A stretch of DNA of 64,000 bases from positions 620,001 through 684,000 of the forward strand of contig CM114273.1 of the NCBI GenBank assembly GCA_050084515.1, in the 5' to 3' direction. The notes under the pieces were generated by a model. The model worked only from the letters and a program-made list of their open reading frames with translations. It ran no database searches and was not told the DNA's origin. A program made the position numbers and the translations under genes. Origin of the DNA: Blasia pusilla. Its lineage: Eukaryota > Marchantiophyta > Marchantiopsida > Blasiales. This document shows, one piece after another, positions 1 through 17,899 of this stretch; position 1 is the first letter of the stretch; each line of letters opens with the position of its first letter.

Positions 1-4711
<4,711 letters not shown>

Positions 4712-7700
4712 TCATTCTTGTCTTACATGAGGCGGAGTTTTCGACTGTAGTTGCTGATGTGAGGTTGCTTTCCGGGCCAGTGCCGCTAAGGGAGAACCTG
4801 GTGCAGAATGCCAAGCAGGTGTCCGTACCGATGCATACGTACGCGGAGATGATGCAGGGGACGTGGGTGCAGGAGTATGTGGCAGTGAAGAGTTAGCTGT
4901 TGGTGGAACTGAGGACGATAATGGAGAGGCAGGAGACTTTCCTTCTGGTGGCAGCAAGTTCACCCTTATCCTGCATTTCACAAGTGTAGTCCTACCAAAT
5001 ATTAGTCCGCTATATCATAACCTGCTCCCACGCCAAGTGCTTACTTCACTATTCGTGGCGAAGCCCAAAGCAAGACACCTTGACCAAGTTTACAGGTCAC
5101 CAAATTGTGGATCTTTTCCACAGCAGCAGTAAAATGGGTCGTTCGCCTCAAGACTGATCGTAAGAGTGAAGAAAACAGCATCAGCCCAAAAGTTAGACAA
5201 GGAGTAGCATACTTGTTGTGAACATCGATGTACTCATCCGTCTCATCCAGAATTTCCTCCTGTAGCGCAAAGGTGAGATTTGAGTCAATCACTAAAGGCG
5301 GTCGTGTTTACTTTCGCATTTAACTAATCTGAATATGGAAATCCACATTCAGCCTCATAAGGAATCAATTCAGAGACAGCAACATATGATTCACTTCGGG
5401 AATAGCCATTTCACCTGTAAAAGCTCTTCAATAAGATCTTCCATGGTGATGACACCCACGACTTCCTCATCATTTGGGTAACTCTGAAGTGACTCAAGAC
5501 TCATATCCAAAATAACTTCAGGAGCTTCACGCCTCCTACTTTTCTGGGTTACAAGACCTCCTGAAAGTACAGTTTCACTGTCATTCCTCGTTGAAGGGAT
5601 AGTATCACCAGTTTTAGGCATAGAACCAGAGGCAAGTAAAACCCCACCCTGATCGGGAGCTACATTTCCGGATAATGGTGTTTTCTTTTCAGCTCCGTGG
5701 CCTTCGGCTTCCGGAATGTCAACAGTCAAGAACTTGTAATTCACTCCTGTTGCACAGTTACCATAAATTAGACTCTTAAACGGTGTCTTATATTGGACCA
5801 CCCCACCAACAGTGTTCTAGAAGCATTTACGTAAACTGCTTAGGGAACTAAAAGCCAAATATACCTTAACACTTTATAGATCAAGAGTTCCAAAATAATG
5901 CAGGGCTTATCCCCGAATGGTATCTATGTTTACTATGTGTGTAAAATTTGAACTTTGGAATCGGTTCAAACAAAATCGAACCAAGACTTACCTTTCGAGT
6001 CAGACGTTCGCCTTGAATGTCTTTTGCTACTCAATCTCCGCTCCATCTTCGAGCCATCCCTACTCCTCAGCATACTTGTAGACTTTTCCTTACTGTACTT
6101 CACAACAACTGCCATATGGCTATGTCCCTTTTGAAACTCGTTCAAGATATCATACAAGGGCATCGATTCTGGAACCCTGAAAAGACAATTACAGACAAAT
6201 AAGTAGGTAAAGCTTGGCTGATGCACTCACTTCACTGCCAAGTACCTCAAGAGTGCAACCCTCACAGTTCAACTATGGGATTCGAGCTTACAAATGCAAG
6301 GTCCTTTCTGAACAATCTTTCTAAGAACCCCTCATATTTAATGATCATTACACAGATTTCTATGTGATGATCAACTAAGTGACAACGTGTCCTTGTCTCA
6401 TCTTTCTTAGTAAGTCAGAATTAAGGAAATGCTCAAGTGAGAGCCGATGTTGTTCTTGAAGTCGCGAACTTACGAGTTCAGGCTCCAGACGGAGCGAGGA
6501 AGTCAAACAAGAGTCTACCACAGCCACCGAGAAGATGGGAAGGCTCCTTGCCAACAAGCTGTGGAACGCATGATACATTTAAAGATGGAGACTGCGCTGG
6601 ATATTGCTTACGATATGGGAGGTCATTCAAATTCTATAAATGCCACACTGGGTGATACCTGGGAGACTTTCGAAATCAGTTCAAAACTTTCTGAGTATGA
6701 ACATGGTTGAGTGACAGCAAACCATCTGTGTGGCCTTGCCATAAAGCACCAAGGATTCGAGAAGGCCTCTCAGACCTTCTCAGCTAATTGAGTGTGTTCT
6801 TGCGATGATTTTGTTGTGAGCTCTGCAGAAACTTCACGGTGTAAACTGCATGTGGCTGAGAGGGCTTTGCTGTGTGTCTAAAATTTCTAGCCCGGTTACT
6901 ATCATATGCTACCAACTAGATTTGGTAAAAATTCAACCCAACAATGAACAGTAACACCCTAGACTGCTTTGGCCGCATTGACGAGGTTTACGCCTAAAAC
7001 TTCATCACCTCTGCCGCAAGCGATGTTGAGCTGGAAGACACACAATCAGTGGGGAAAATTTGAAGGGAATTTTGAGGGATGGAAGAGAGAAGATAGTCCC
7101 ACCTAGGTATCTTGCGTATTGTCAAATTTCGGACAGGCACCTCATCCTGTGCACGGACGGTCAACAGATTTTTCACCTGTGAATGAACACAGAGTTGTAA
7201 AGTCGCCTAGCAACCAACTATAAATATACAACGAAAAAAACGCCAGGAAGTAAATTGACCACTATATGGCCTAATCTTCACAGTCGTTCAACCTCCCCCA
7301 ATACTTAAACCAAAGTCTGATTACACTTGCAAATGTCCTAGAGTCAAACTTGACACGCATCTTATAGTCATATCTCAAAACTGACAACAGGAAAAAACAA
7401 TAACGCATTCAAAACGAACCAGTATAAGACCGATGACATTTGCCTGATTCCCAGAGTAAACAGGAATCCGACTATGACCTTTAGACATAATCAGGTTCAT
7501 CATTTCCCTGAGCAGACAACACAACTTTCACTTCAGAATCCCAATGCCGCCCAGATGACTACATAACAAAAATCTTGGCAAACACCTTATAACTTCATTC
7601 GTACAAACACTTAACAGGAACTCTTTTACAGCGTGATTCGAACAGTGGAGAAGAAAAATATTGATTACATAGCGCATTTACCCAGTGTCACACATTTTAA

Positions 7701-10700
7701 GAAAAAGATCACTCTTCATCAGAATCTCATTCTAGTAACAAATGACCAGCATCAAATAAAAGACTTGATATCAGGCGAGTTTTAGATTTTGCTAGTGCTC
7801 TGAATGGATCATCTCTCCATTTTAATCCTTGATACAAAACACGACAATGTATTCATCACCCTTTAAAAGATGTAGCATCATTACAAGTTCAGTTTTGCAT
7901 TGATGTCAATGGAAAATATTGAAGAAATTGGAGTCATAGCATGAACCGCAGTTTTTTCCGTGAGTTCCAAAGCACCGGCTATAATTGTAGTCTCGTCATG
8001 AGTGAGCTCCCCACCTTTTCCAGCCTGCTCAGACAAAAACCATCAGCTAGATGCCTTCAATACGCCAGCAGTGACTTACCCTACTAAGACAGACCTACTC
8101 TCCTTGTGACCTACTACCTCTCAAATACTAGGACTAGGACTGATGGTGTGAAGGTCTCTAAAAAGCCATTTGGTGAAGGTCTTTGAGCAGCGGAATACAT
8201 AGGGTTTGTCCAGTTTCAATTTAAATTTCAAATTCAAACATGCTTGGAATTCTTCTCTGCTTTTTCTTCATCATTTCGGCTGGGTAGAGAGCTGTTGAAA
8301 ATGTAACTGAGATCAGAATTATGAGATAAATCTACGCTCTTAAGGAAGTCTTTTACTCGTTAGTGTTGCTCTTACAACAGATAAAGATTCAAAGGCCTAT
8401 TTTAAGGCAAAAGGGAATGTGATTCTAGTTCCCAAGGACCCCGCCACACTTTCTAAGGTTTCCTTAATCTAAGTTAGATCTCTAAGAGTTACAGCCTGAC
8501 TAGGATGATTCCTATGAGAGTCACAGTAGTCCCTCTGATTCTTTTCATTTTCTTTCCCTACTTTTCTCAGCCTGTACACCTGTGGACATTCCTGCTCGAC
8601 TTTGGTGGTAGTTGAACCCTTGTGCAGGAGTAGGTGTGCTGCCTGAACAGACCACAGTAGAGGGTCCTTTCTTGCTGTAGGAAAGAAGCTGATCAGAGGT
8701 GGATGAGATCAAGGAGTTACTCATCTCTCTCTGTGAGTACTGTTTGCTTGTAGTCCCGAACTTACCGTTTGATCTAGGCGTGTGTGTTTATTGAGTGTAC
8801 TTCTCATCTAAAAGCTACTCTTCTTTATGCAGAATCTTCTGGACTCTTCTGAGTTATTAGTCCTTAAACAGTTTTAACTGCGCATTCTGGGGGAGCTATT
8901 GAGTGATCAGAAACCTAATTCAGTTTTGATTAAGACAATATATTTCACGTTGAAATATTATCCTAGATCACACCCTTGCTAGTCTTTGCTGATGCATGCA
9001 CCCTGCTTCTTGTTACTGTCAATCTCTTGATAGTTATTCTAAGTCAAGACTTGAATTGTTTCCAGATTCTCCATTCACTTGTGAATAATTACTCACTGGT
9101 TCCGCCACTAGGCCCTTCACACCTTTATTATATATGTCATCAAAATCCTAATGGTCAAAAAGAAAGCATGTCATTCCTCTTTCTACCCGATCGTCAGTGG
9201 TTTGGATGGTAAAAAGGTCGTATATCTTCTGGAAGTTGAGAAGTGATTTCATCCAAACAATCCACATGGAGGACATGCAACTTTGCTGGTCGCTCCCTTT
9301 AAACTGACCTCTTTCCACGGCTTTCTCGAGGATCCTTTTTGCCTAAGTAAATCATGGTAAGTTCACTATGTAAACCTGCAGCAGATGGTAAGGAAAAAAG
9401 GTAAGAAGTAATACCTCGTTTCCATGCATACTCACTAGCGTCTTGAGCTCCGCTCGACGAAAGAGTGCCACATGGCCTTTCCCCAGCAACCTATCTAGGA
9501 GCTGTTGGTAGAAAAAAAAATCGATGACCTTATTAGCTTGGCAAACAGTTCATTTCCACTCGAGCCACCATCACTACCCAAGTCAAATCAAAACTGTTGT
9601 AGGCAACTTACAACTTTCTTGAAATCAGCGTTCACTGAGAGAGTTTTTAGGCTTAAGGCAGGAATCTCAGAAAATAGTTGGCACATACCTTGCTTATGGG
9701 GTAGGAGACTGGGAAAAAAATAATGACGAGCACCCGTACAACTGGTGCCATGAACGCCCCTACGGCCAATCCATATCGTGTACAAACTGCTTGAGGAAAA
9801 ATCTGGTTTTTGAAGCAGATTGAAGCAAGAAGAGTTTAGAAGTTTCAAAGCCTTCTTGGAGAAACGTAATGACAGCTGAGACTACAAATAATGGTGAAGT
9901 AATGGGTGAAACCTACCTCTCCAAACATGAGAATCAAGGTAACAGAGATAAGAATTGCTCCCCACGCTTGCACCAACGAGTCCAGAAAAATAGGAAGTGC
10001 CTGCAGATCGCATAAAAGATTACATGAACATAGAATTCCTCTTTACACGATATAGCTAAAGTTGCACGTAGATATAGTTTAAGCCGTACTAACATGGTAT
10101 CTTATGCGCTATTTGAGATACATATACTACTTCCAACATCTACGCAAAGTTTCGTGACTCACACGTGCATGTTGTAAAGAGAGTTGCAATCAGAACAAAG
10201 TTGCGGAATTTGCTATGCTATGTCCAAAAAATGACAACAATGATAAAAACCGAAAGGTCTACCTCCATAGCAAGCGCGTTCCCAATGAGCAGAGTACAGA
10301 GAAGCAGGTGCTGATTTCGGACAACCGGTAAAATTTTTGCTGATAAGAGAGGAAACTCCAACAGTCAAACACCTAAATTGTCACCTTTACGATTACAGCA
10401 AAAGCTGAATGCACTTAGAAAGTATCATACTAAAACCAAATTAGAGGGATAACAACCTCATCTGACTTGTCCAATCCTGCCTAAGAGACCATCGTGTTGC
10501 TGAGATTGTAAGGAACCATAAGGAGTGATTCTTTCGCATTTGAAGAGCAGCCACAACTTTCGATTCCTTGGCGTCAAAACTACAGTAAAATGCTCGATTA
10601 TTTCTCACCCTTTGTACATGAGGAGGATTGCTAGCACAGCTGGATCAGAGGCATACTTCTTGTGACGAAATTTGATTAGCTAACGCTTGCAGCAGAAAAG

Positions 10701-11590
10701 CTATATTTCTTGTCAAAAGCTCCGTTTTTTCTCTATTCAGTGCTAATATACATTTGTATCGTTATCAATTATTCGAAACTAGGTTCACTTGGTGGCAGTC
10801 AGAAGTAAATGTTCTGCGATGTGGCGTGACGATTTCGAGTCCAAACGCGTGTAGCCACAAATGAGGCCGGAGTGGAACACGATTACAGTCATGACAGTCG
10901 TGAAAATGGGCATCCAAATGCAGAGCATCTCTCCCTGAATGGTCAAGAACTACCGCACGGAGACCTACAGAAGTCTCTGTTCGCATTACGAAGAAGCTGC
11001 CTAGCCTGCTCGCCAGGAAGAGTTCAATGTCTGGTTCTCTACACAATCCCCGGTTTATTCAAGAAAAAATGAATGTAGAAGTACTAAGGGACGTACGAGG
11101 GTATAGAGAGTAACAGCGACTTAAATTACCAGGAAAGGCGAGAAATAAAAAAGAAAAACGTAAACTTACACTGAAGAAGGTTAAAACTGAGGGAAAGGAC
11201 AAACTAAAGAAAGACAATATTTTCAGAGCTCGAGGAACTGTGCAAGCAAACACTTAAAAAAAAAAGCAAAAAATTTGTTAAAGAAGAGAAGACCGAAAGC
11301 TCCAGAAATATAATTTGTGGAGACTCAGAGAATTTGAACAATTTGTCCAAGATGCTGTTTATGGAGTTTTCTTCCCTAGAGCGCAGCACATAGATGCAAT
11401 GAAAAGCGTTTGTACCTGCATGCTTCCGATCAGCAGGCGTGCCAGACCGCATAAGAACTTCCAAGTCTACGAGCCCCAAGGACATGAGGCCCAGGGTAAG
11501 ACCAGACATTAAGCCCGCGAACAAGACCAACCCGACGATGATAAGGATATACACCCAAAAAGATGCCCCACAGCATTGTTGATGAGCCAT
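4712..11590 (-). CDS. CNNM/ACDP-type DUF21-CBS protein (Mg2+ transporter family)
   Basis: Twelve exons, all with GT-AG introns, join into 1,662 nt (553 aa plus stop): 11590-11416, 10339-10263, 10000-9917, 9802-9689, 9501-9415, 8024-7885, 7507-7420, 7176-7103, 6176-5992, 5746-5415, 5259-5213, 4970-4712. The phases match at every junction. Residues 1-180 are the DUF21 (CNNM) membrane domain: a first helix with [12 protein letters not shown], then [20 protein letters not shown], a third helix ending [18 protein letters not shown], and a fourth ending PVSYPIS. The [15 protein letters not shown] signature follows (180-194). A CBS pair spans about 207-468 ([46 protein letters not shown]). The two CBS halves are separated by a variable insert with a basic patch ([11 protein letters not shown]). 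The tail is Pro/Ser/Ala rich. In this family the membrane domain exports or exchanges Mg2+ and the CBS pair senses nucleotide. Plant members act at the vacuole or plastid. The start is the ATG before the first helix. Intron 1 is 1,076 bp. No frame break was seen, so this is the one apparently functional host gene in the window. Confidence 0.93.
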
Positions 11591-12760
11591 CTATGCTTCT
11601 TCGATGGGTTTGAAATTTGCTCCAACTTTCCGCAGCTTTCCAAAATCACCAAAGACTAAAATTCATCGCCATGTTTCAGAAGTGGAAGAATTAGAGCACA
11701 GAACCTCTCCTTCAATGCCTCGATTCCCAAATTCAGAGACTCCAGCTGCCCTTGAGAGTGTGTCTACTCATAAACCACAGACAACGCTTGCACGTTCTGC
11801 TCTCGAATTGCAGTACGTTGCTCGGTATCGTCTTGCTCAACAACAACGAAATGCGGCCCACCATCACACACATGACCACCTTCACGGATTCTCGAGTTTC
11901 AACCAGAGGAGCGGTCTTTCTCTTCTCTCCGCTCTCCCCACACACACACACACACTCCCTCTTCTCCACAGATCCTTCCCGCATCAATCACGGCGAGTTG
12001 GGTTCTCGCAAGGCAAGGTGCTACTCTATAATTAATCCTCCTTCTACGTCTGAGTAATTGAGCTCTCGCTCATCAATCCTTCCCTCTCACTATGTCCCTC
12101 TGTCTCCACAGATGCACCTCTCCCACTCAATGACAACAATCACGAAAAAGAACTCGGTCATTCAGCTCTCGCTCACAGACGACACGATCTCTCTCCCTCT
12201 CTCTACAGGTTGCACCTCTCCCACTGCATTACAACAACGGACGAGGACGGTATTACGTTTTTTGGCTTCACCATTCGATTTGATTTGACATTAGTTTCCT
12301 CCGTCTTGGATTCCTCCTCGGACATGAGTCCCACGTCTCCGCGCAGTGGACCGTTGTCCGACATTCTCCAGCTCCATAGGAAGAGTTACCCACACCTCCC
12401 CCGATTCGTCGATCTTGGCCGATTTGTTTCAAGTGCGGTGTCCTACAGTTACTGCAGAGAGTCCAGGCTCCAACTGCCCTCCCCCCTCCCCTTCTCCGTG
12501 CGGAAGCTTCATCTCTTGGGTCTGTTCATGGCGGAGAAAGAACACCCTGCCCTCTCACACGCTCCCCTTCCCGGGCCCACCACCTCCCGCGCGGCCGCCT
12601 GGAGGAGGAGGCCCATCCCATGGAGCGCCGCGGAGGGCGCGACACCCTTTCTCCGGACGATCGTACCTCGTTCGAGAGTCAGTTAGGTCGGACACCGGAT
12701 ATTACAACGGAAGATCCCGAGCTACATGAGCAACACGTGTAATCCTATTGGTAGGCTGAC
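11591..12760 (-). promoter_or_regulatory. Probable 5' UTR and promoter region of the CNNM-like gene
   Basis: This lies directly upstream of the minus-strand start codon. It contains a CA run (about 11939-11955), repeated TCTCTC/CTCGCTC tracts (GAGA boxes on the coding strand, 11880-12330), and a GC-rich block at about 12580-12660. Plus-strand open frames here have no recognisable domain and probably reflect base composition. No TATA box or transcription start was assigned. Confidence 0.4.
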
Positions 12761-13429
12761 TCCGCTGCGACGACCGCGCTCCATGGGAGCAAATCCGAGC
12801 AGCCACGTCATCGTGCGCTGTCAGCTAGCTTCCACGTCACCCGTTTTCCGTGAATCGGTGCGTGTTGTGCTCGAGAGTTCAAACTGAAGGACGAGGAATT
12901 TCTTTATCTATATCTTTTATATGTTTTCGGTGGTTCTTCCTTTGCAACATTCAAATTCAAAAAAAGATCAAAGGACTTTTTCCTATCTAGTCGTTTCGAA
13001 GAAAGTTCTCTTATTGCATAATAAATCTCTGGTGATAATAAACTAAAAGAAAAAAATACTTCTCTCTCCCCAGAAACCAAAAAATATATTATTATGCGTG
13101 AGGGTGATAATATCTTTCTTGGATTAAGTGAATGAAATTCAATAAATTACTAAAAAATTATTGTGGTTTCCAAGAGAGGGGGAATGAATTTTATTACTTT
13201 CTAAGATGTGGATATGAAGTGGCAAGAAAAATCACCCTATTTGGAATATTAAATTTCATATTTTAACCATTTTCTACTAGTATGAAAGGAAATGGAATAT
13301 GAAGTAATCATTTTTCTAAACCAATATGCAACCTTGGCTTTTGGGTTTTTTCAAACTTGGTTTGATGGGCAGGAAAATTAAAATGTACAAGGAACCAAAA
13401 AGAAGATACTAATGGAATGGTCATCACAT
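12760..13429. other. AT-rich stretch without gene
   Basis: AT-rich DNA with no coding signal. The sequence near 13420-13430 reads TGTGATGACCAT on the minus strand, the same start as the terminal repeat of element 2. The 3' end of element 1 may therefore reach into this stretch, but no second copy of the repeat was found to confirm it. Confidence 0.4.
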
Positions 13430-13869
13430 ATCCTCCTTGAAATTTAGTCCAAGTTTAGAATCCCCATCCATCGACGATGTGCATTAGGCGGATTTTCCCA
13501 CATGGCCCTTGAAGAACATAATCTCGTGTATATAATTATCGAAAGAAAGAAGGTTTCTTGATATGAAGAAAATCTTTTAGCAGAGGTGAATACAGGTAAT
13601 AGAATAATGAAGATGTATATACCACTCTAACAACTTAATATGTGGGGTGTTAGCTGGTAGTTGGATTCCCCTAACTCCAGATAGTAAACACCTATGTACA
13701 TGATATGATCTACCATCCTATACACATCTAGCACCATCAGTGCCGTCGTCCCTGCAACACTGCCACACTCCAGCAACCCGCCGTGTTGATCCCTGTGAAG
13801 AAATCTAACACTCTCGTATTCTACTCTAAACATAGGCACGGCTCCACGCCTGCCTCACGAGCTCATCTA

Positions 13870-14729
13870 CACTCCACGCATCTCAACGATCATCCCCAAC
13901 AACAATAAAGAAGCTCTGCACCATGGGAAGAGACACCCACCCTGGCATGTCTCTCCGTGGGACTATCCACTACGGGAATGTCCACCATATGTGTGCTCCT
14001 CTCCCCGAACCCTCCTGATCAGCGAACACCACTTGTGAATGCTGCCAACATGGTCACCGTATCCTCACGTGGTCCACCATGTACCACTACTCCTTGCAAA
14101 CAACATCGATAGATGGCTCACCCATCCATCACTTGATCGTCACCCAGGTTGATAAGAAACCATCTCCTCCCAAAAATCCAGAATGAACCCAAGGGGATAC
14201 AACACCGTAGTCCCTACCAATACATCATACGACTCCGCTAGTGTCAAAATCGCCCAAGTGTGCATCACCGTACTATCTCACTCATGCTCTGGCTAAAGAC
14301 TAACCACTAACTCATGTCGAGTCATGTACTGCGTGTACGCCCCCAATAGAGGTCTGTATCTCAAAGGGACAACGCCCGAAGTCGCCTTTTTGTAACCCCA
14401 ACGCCAAACATGCCGCCTTCTCCACCATCAAGGGTTGCGCTCCTGAATCAAGTAAGACACGTTGCGGGTGGTACACCGTACCTGTGGGACTAACCAAGCG
14501 AAACACTCTTGTTCGGTTATCCAACAACACCACACCAGGTGTGATCATGGCTCGCTCTATGGCCGGTCGAGCGGGCATATCTACCAACTTTGTCGTCGCA
14601 ACATGCCATGACTCAGTGGGATATGTCCCGAGCACCTACTCCAAGGCAAGTCTACCACCGCCTCAACTACCTCTGAACGAGAGGCATTCACCTCTCCACG
14701 CTCACATAACGTGGTGGCCAGCCAAAACA
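13870..14729 (-). pseudogene. Element 1 protease and linker fragment
   Basis: The frame shows VLLDSGAQPLM, a retropepsin-type active site with DSG, then a typical family tail (SYDVLVGTTVLYPLGF, about 14240-14190), ending in a stop where sister copies have a Trp codon. The linker (MLAAFTSG, DIPVVDSPTERH) is recognisable only by comparison with elements 3 and 4. Several frame breaks make it non-functional. Confidence 0.75.
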
Positions 14730-14734
14730 CCTCC

Positions 14735-15734
14735 TGTCGCGCCCCTACTCTCCTTGAACGTCAATCTTTAGTGTCGCGGAAGCGTACGTTCAGTAGGTCA
14801 CGATCTCATCGCCGATCTGCACCAAAACACGCACTCTCGTTAGTCGGGTCTGGGCCAACCAGCGTTCCAACCCACCGAGTCCTCAACTCGGCGTCTCATC
14901 AAGCTCAACCTTCCTTAGTTCCTAGTTTCCAAAACACGGCAAGTCCTTCAAGACTTGGAACAGACTTCCTGGTTAGTCCAGGGATTTGAAACGGCACCCG
15001 CGCGCCTAGCGATCCCAACTGTTCAACGGTCCTCGTGTGAGTTCCAAACCGAGACCCAAATAATTGAGTCGCGGGGTGAAATCCAAGAGGGATGTCTAAA
15101 ATCACCTCGATAGACTTGGTGCAGGTTTTCCAACCCAACCCCCAAACTCGCGTTCCGTTCCATGCCCTTGAGCCGCCCCGCGGCGCCCAAAGTGGGGTTC
15201 GGGTTCCAAGCACTCTCAGAGACCTTCCCTCTTACTAGTACTTCTGGGGTTCTCCAATAACCCCCCTTTTGAAAAGGAGGGTCGGGCCCTTCATTGTGGC
15301 CCTCAACCCGACTCTACTTACAGTTGTTTCCGGGTTGTTTCTCAGCCGCTGCTGAAGCGTTTGCAAAGATCTTTAGTGCGTTTGAACCGACTTTCCATAA
15401 GCTTTCTAACTCATCCTTATTTAATGCAAACGCATCTTGGAGCTAAAAGTTATGGCCATAAATACAGTCGGAAACTCTCAAACGCTAGTGGCGTTCCAAA
15501 TCCGGATTCTTCCTTTGGCAACCCACTTCCTAGACTCGACTTCTTTCAAGTCTCATTCCGCGTTTGGTCCAGGTTTCTCAGTCACGACCACAACATCTGA
15601 AACGCGAAGCCTCGCTCGCGTCTCGTCTCTTGTCTCCTCTTCGAGACTACTCCAACGCGCAAACCATCTTAGCGTGAGCCCGCTAATGTTCCGATGTTCC
15701 GCTTGGCACTCGTTTGGTCATGAGGGTTGCGACA
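14735..15734. mobile_element. Solo LTR (1,000 bp), family L1
   Basis: It starts TGTCGCG and ends TTGCGACA, with a perfect 5-bp target-site duplication CCTCC at 14730-14734 and 15735-15739. The same sequence in opposite orientation is at 39176-40172. There is no coding content. It splits the gag-protease region of element 1 and so is younger than it. The parent element family is not otherwise present here. The orientation of transcription was not determined. Confidence 0.9.
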
Positions 15735-15739
15735 CCTCC

Positions 15740-17850
15740 GCTGGTCCAACTCCCAAAGTTTCCAACTCCATGGCGGAAAACAACGGAGCCTAGCTCACCC
15801 TAGTGGCCACCTCCAACAACGTGGTCGACACTGGCTCCTCCCAAGCCGGCATAGGAGTCATCTCTCCAACTCCTCGTGACGTTGACACACTTGTCCCACC
15901 TGTGGGTACTATCGATCGTCGAGGCACCATCGACGGTGTATGTAGTGCCTCCAAGAGTGTGAACGACTGGGGAACCCTGGCTTGCTGCCCATCGATCCCC
16001 TCGTGTGGCAATCTCCACCCCACCTCTCAGTGGCTTGGTCACTCTCGCATCACCCCGAGTCACCACAGCAGAAGCTTGAACCTGAGCCACACTGCACATA
16101 AACCTCAACCCCGTATAGTCCTCCCCCGTCTCTTGATACGATGTAGAGGCTGAAGCCACACTAGCTACTCTCGGCTCCGTGCCTATCACTGGCTGCATCA
16201 TCATCATGGCAACAATCCTCTGCTCTAACCGATCAATGCGAGTGAGCAGCGTTACATCGGGTGCACATCCTCCATCTCTTGTGACTGGTGATGGCACTTT
16301 ACCACCACCATCATCAACTCCTCGATCTCCACCAACTCTCTCGCCCCCACGCCCTCTGCCTACCTCTGGACGTATCACTCGACGAAGATCAAAACACCTA
16401 TGCCTAGTGTGACCATATCGGTGACAATGATCACACTGAAACTATGGTGGGGCTATCCTTTGTGGCTCGTGAGCAATTGGAGGTGCTCGTGGCCCTCTCC
16501 CATATTGTGGGCAGTCCCTTTGCTTTTGTGCCCCACCACACGTCCAACAAGCCAACCCTGGTCCCTATTGGGAAACATATGTCGGCACGGGCCGTTGCCT
16601 CATCAGCTCGCGATACCCGCCCTACTCTCTGCGCCCATCGGCCCGCTCCTGCAATATTGGTGCATGCTGGGACACCTGTGGATCTACTCCTACTTGTCGA
16701 CCCATCAAATTCCGTGAAAATCCGGTGTTCACCACTTGCTCTTCACTCATATTGAGCTCTACTCGCTCAGACAACTCGAAGATCACCTTCAATGTGGGTT
16801 TTGCCGTGTGAAGCAACATCGCATCCCAAAATCTCTTCTGTAGCTCCTCGTCCAACACCCCATACCAATACTACATTGACTGTGCCTCAGTCATCCCATA
16901 TATCGCAATGATCAATCTCCGCATGTGAGTGAATGCCTCTCTCAGACTCTCACCCGATCGTCGATGAAAATCTTGTAGACTCTTCAGCTTGTAGGTGCAT
17001 ACGCCCACTGGTAGCTCTTCCCCAACTATCAAAAGAACTCTAATGTAGGACTGAAGTTGGGTGGCCCTCTACCACTAGAGGTCTCGGCCACATCACCTCT
17101 ATCACTGCTCTCCTCTCCATCTAGTCTCCGGGTTGATGGTGTGGGTCTCTCTCCTCTCACGATCCCATCATATGCCTTGCAACCACTAGTGGATACACAC
17201 CTAGGATCCCAATACATCCTCCAGGCATCAATCTCTACTGAATACAATGATCAAAATTGCATGTAATCATCCATTGCAGGACCCTCCAAGTGCTGGAACA
17301 ACCCCTTCCATGCCATGCAAGGGTTGAACGGTGTCGGCGTCCATATCTTCTGGAAATTGCACCACGTGTCAAACTCCTGGATGAAGTCATCTAAGTCGAT
17401 GGTGCCCACTACACCTGAGAAATGACGCATGCCCCGATGCCCCATGTCGTCCATCTCTCCCCAAGATGGACGACATGGGGCACTATCCCCCTATGCGATC
17501 TCGTCACCAGAACCGTGTCGGGGTCCATATCTCTTGGAAGTCGCACCACGTGTCAAACTCTTGGATGAAGTCATCTAAGTTGATGGTGCCCACTACACCC
17601 GAGAAATGACGCATGCCCCAATGGCCCATGCCGTCCATCTCTCCCCACGTAACACTGTCCCCCTGTGCGATCTCGTCACCAGACCTGCTATCCAATGATG
17701 ACGATCTAGCCATGGATAGAAGTCGAGATGGCTCCTCACTCGTAACCCCTCGGTATCCCACTCCACTCCGTATCACACCACCACTACTACTCAAACTACC
17801 CCGTTCTTCCCAACCCTGGAAGAACGCTGTGATGATCACCCAGTCTCACC
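15740..17850 (-). pseudogene. Element 1 Gag-like polyprotein, broken
   Basis: The minus-strand reading matches Gag of the sister elements. The N-terminal part has MRHFSGVVGTI-LDDFIQEFDTW. A capsid-like block follows (IDAWRMYWDPR, then a C-terminal block with LSERVELNMSEEQVV at 16622-16858). Two zinc-knuckle positions lie at about 16565-16400: CWTCGGAQKQRDC has Gln in place of His, and CDHCHRYGHTRHRC is canonical CX2CX4HX4C. The remaining part has the family motif PQSFTLLEALHTPSMVP. Stops and frameshifts break it, and its N-terminal part is tandemly duplicated. Gag would assemble the retroelement particle. Confidence 0.75.
17330..17647 (-). repeat. Tandem duplication inside element 1 gag
   Basis: Two copies of a segment of about 135 bp (17330-17463 and 17511-17647) are offset by about 184 bp. 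Both encode GMRHFSGVVGTI-LDDFIQEFDTW with a few substitutions. Sister gag genes have a single copy. The duplication disrupts the frame. Confidence 0.85.
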
Positions 17851-17899
17851 CGCTCAAACACTCACACTCACCAAGAGTTTCCCGCTCTCCTCACTAGCT

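Noticed and set aside
10765-11253. Open frames within the first intron of the CNNM-like gene (10765-11046, 11059-11253 minus)
   Set aside because: The spliced gene skips this region with consistent phases (exon 1 ends 11416, exon 2 starts 10339), and the frames show no domain or homology.
12210-12729. Overlapping plus-strand frames of 127-158 codons upstream of the CNNM-like gene
   Set aside because: They are Pro/Ser/Arg rich as expected from C-rich sequence, have no recognisable domain, and lie in the likely promoter and 5' UTR.
15800-16378. 192-codon minus-strand frame as a complete gene
   Set aside because: Only part of it matches Gag of the family. A frameshift turns the end into nonsense relative to the neighbouring frame, so it is part of the broken gag.
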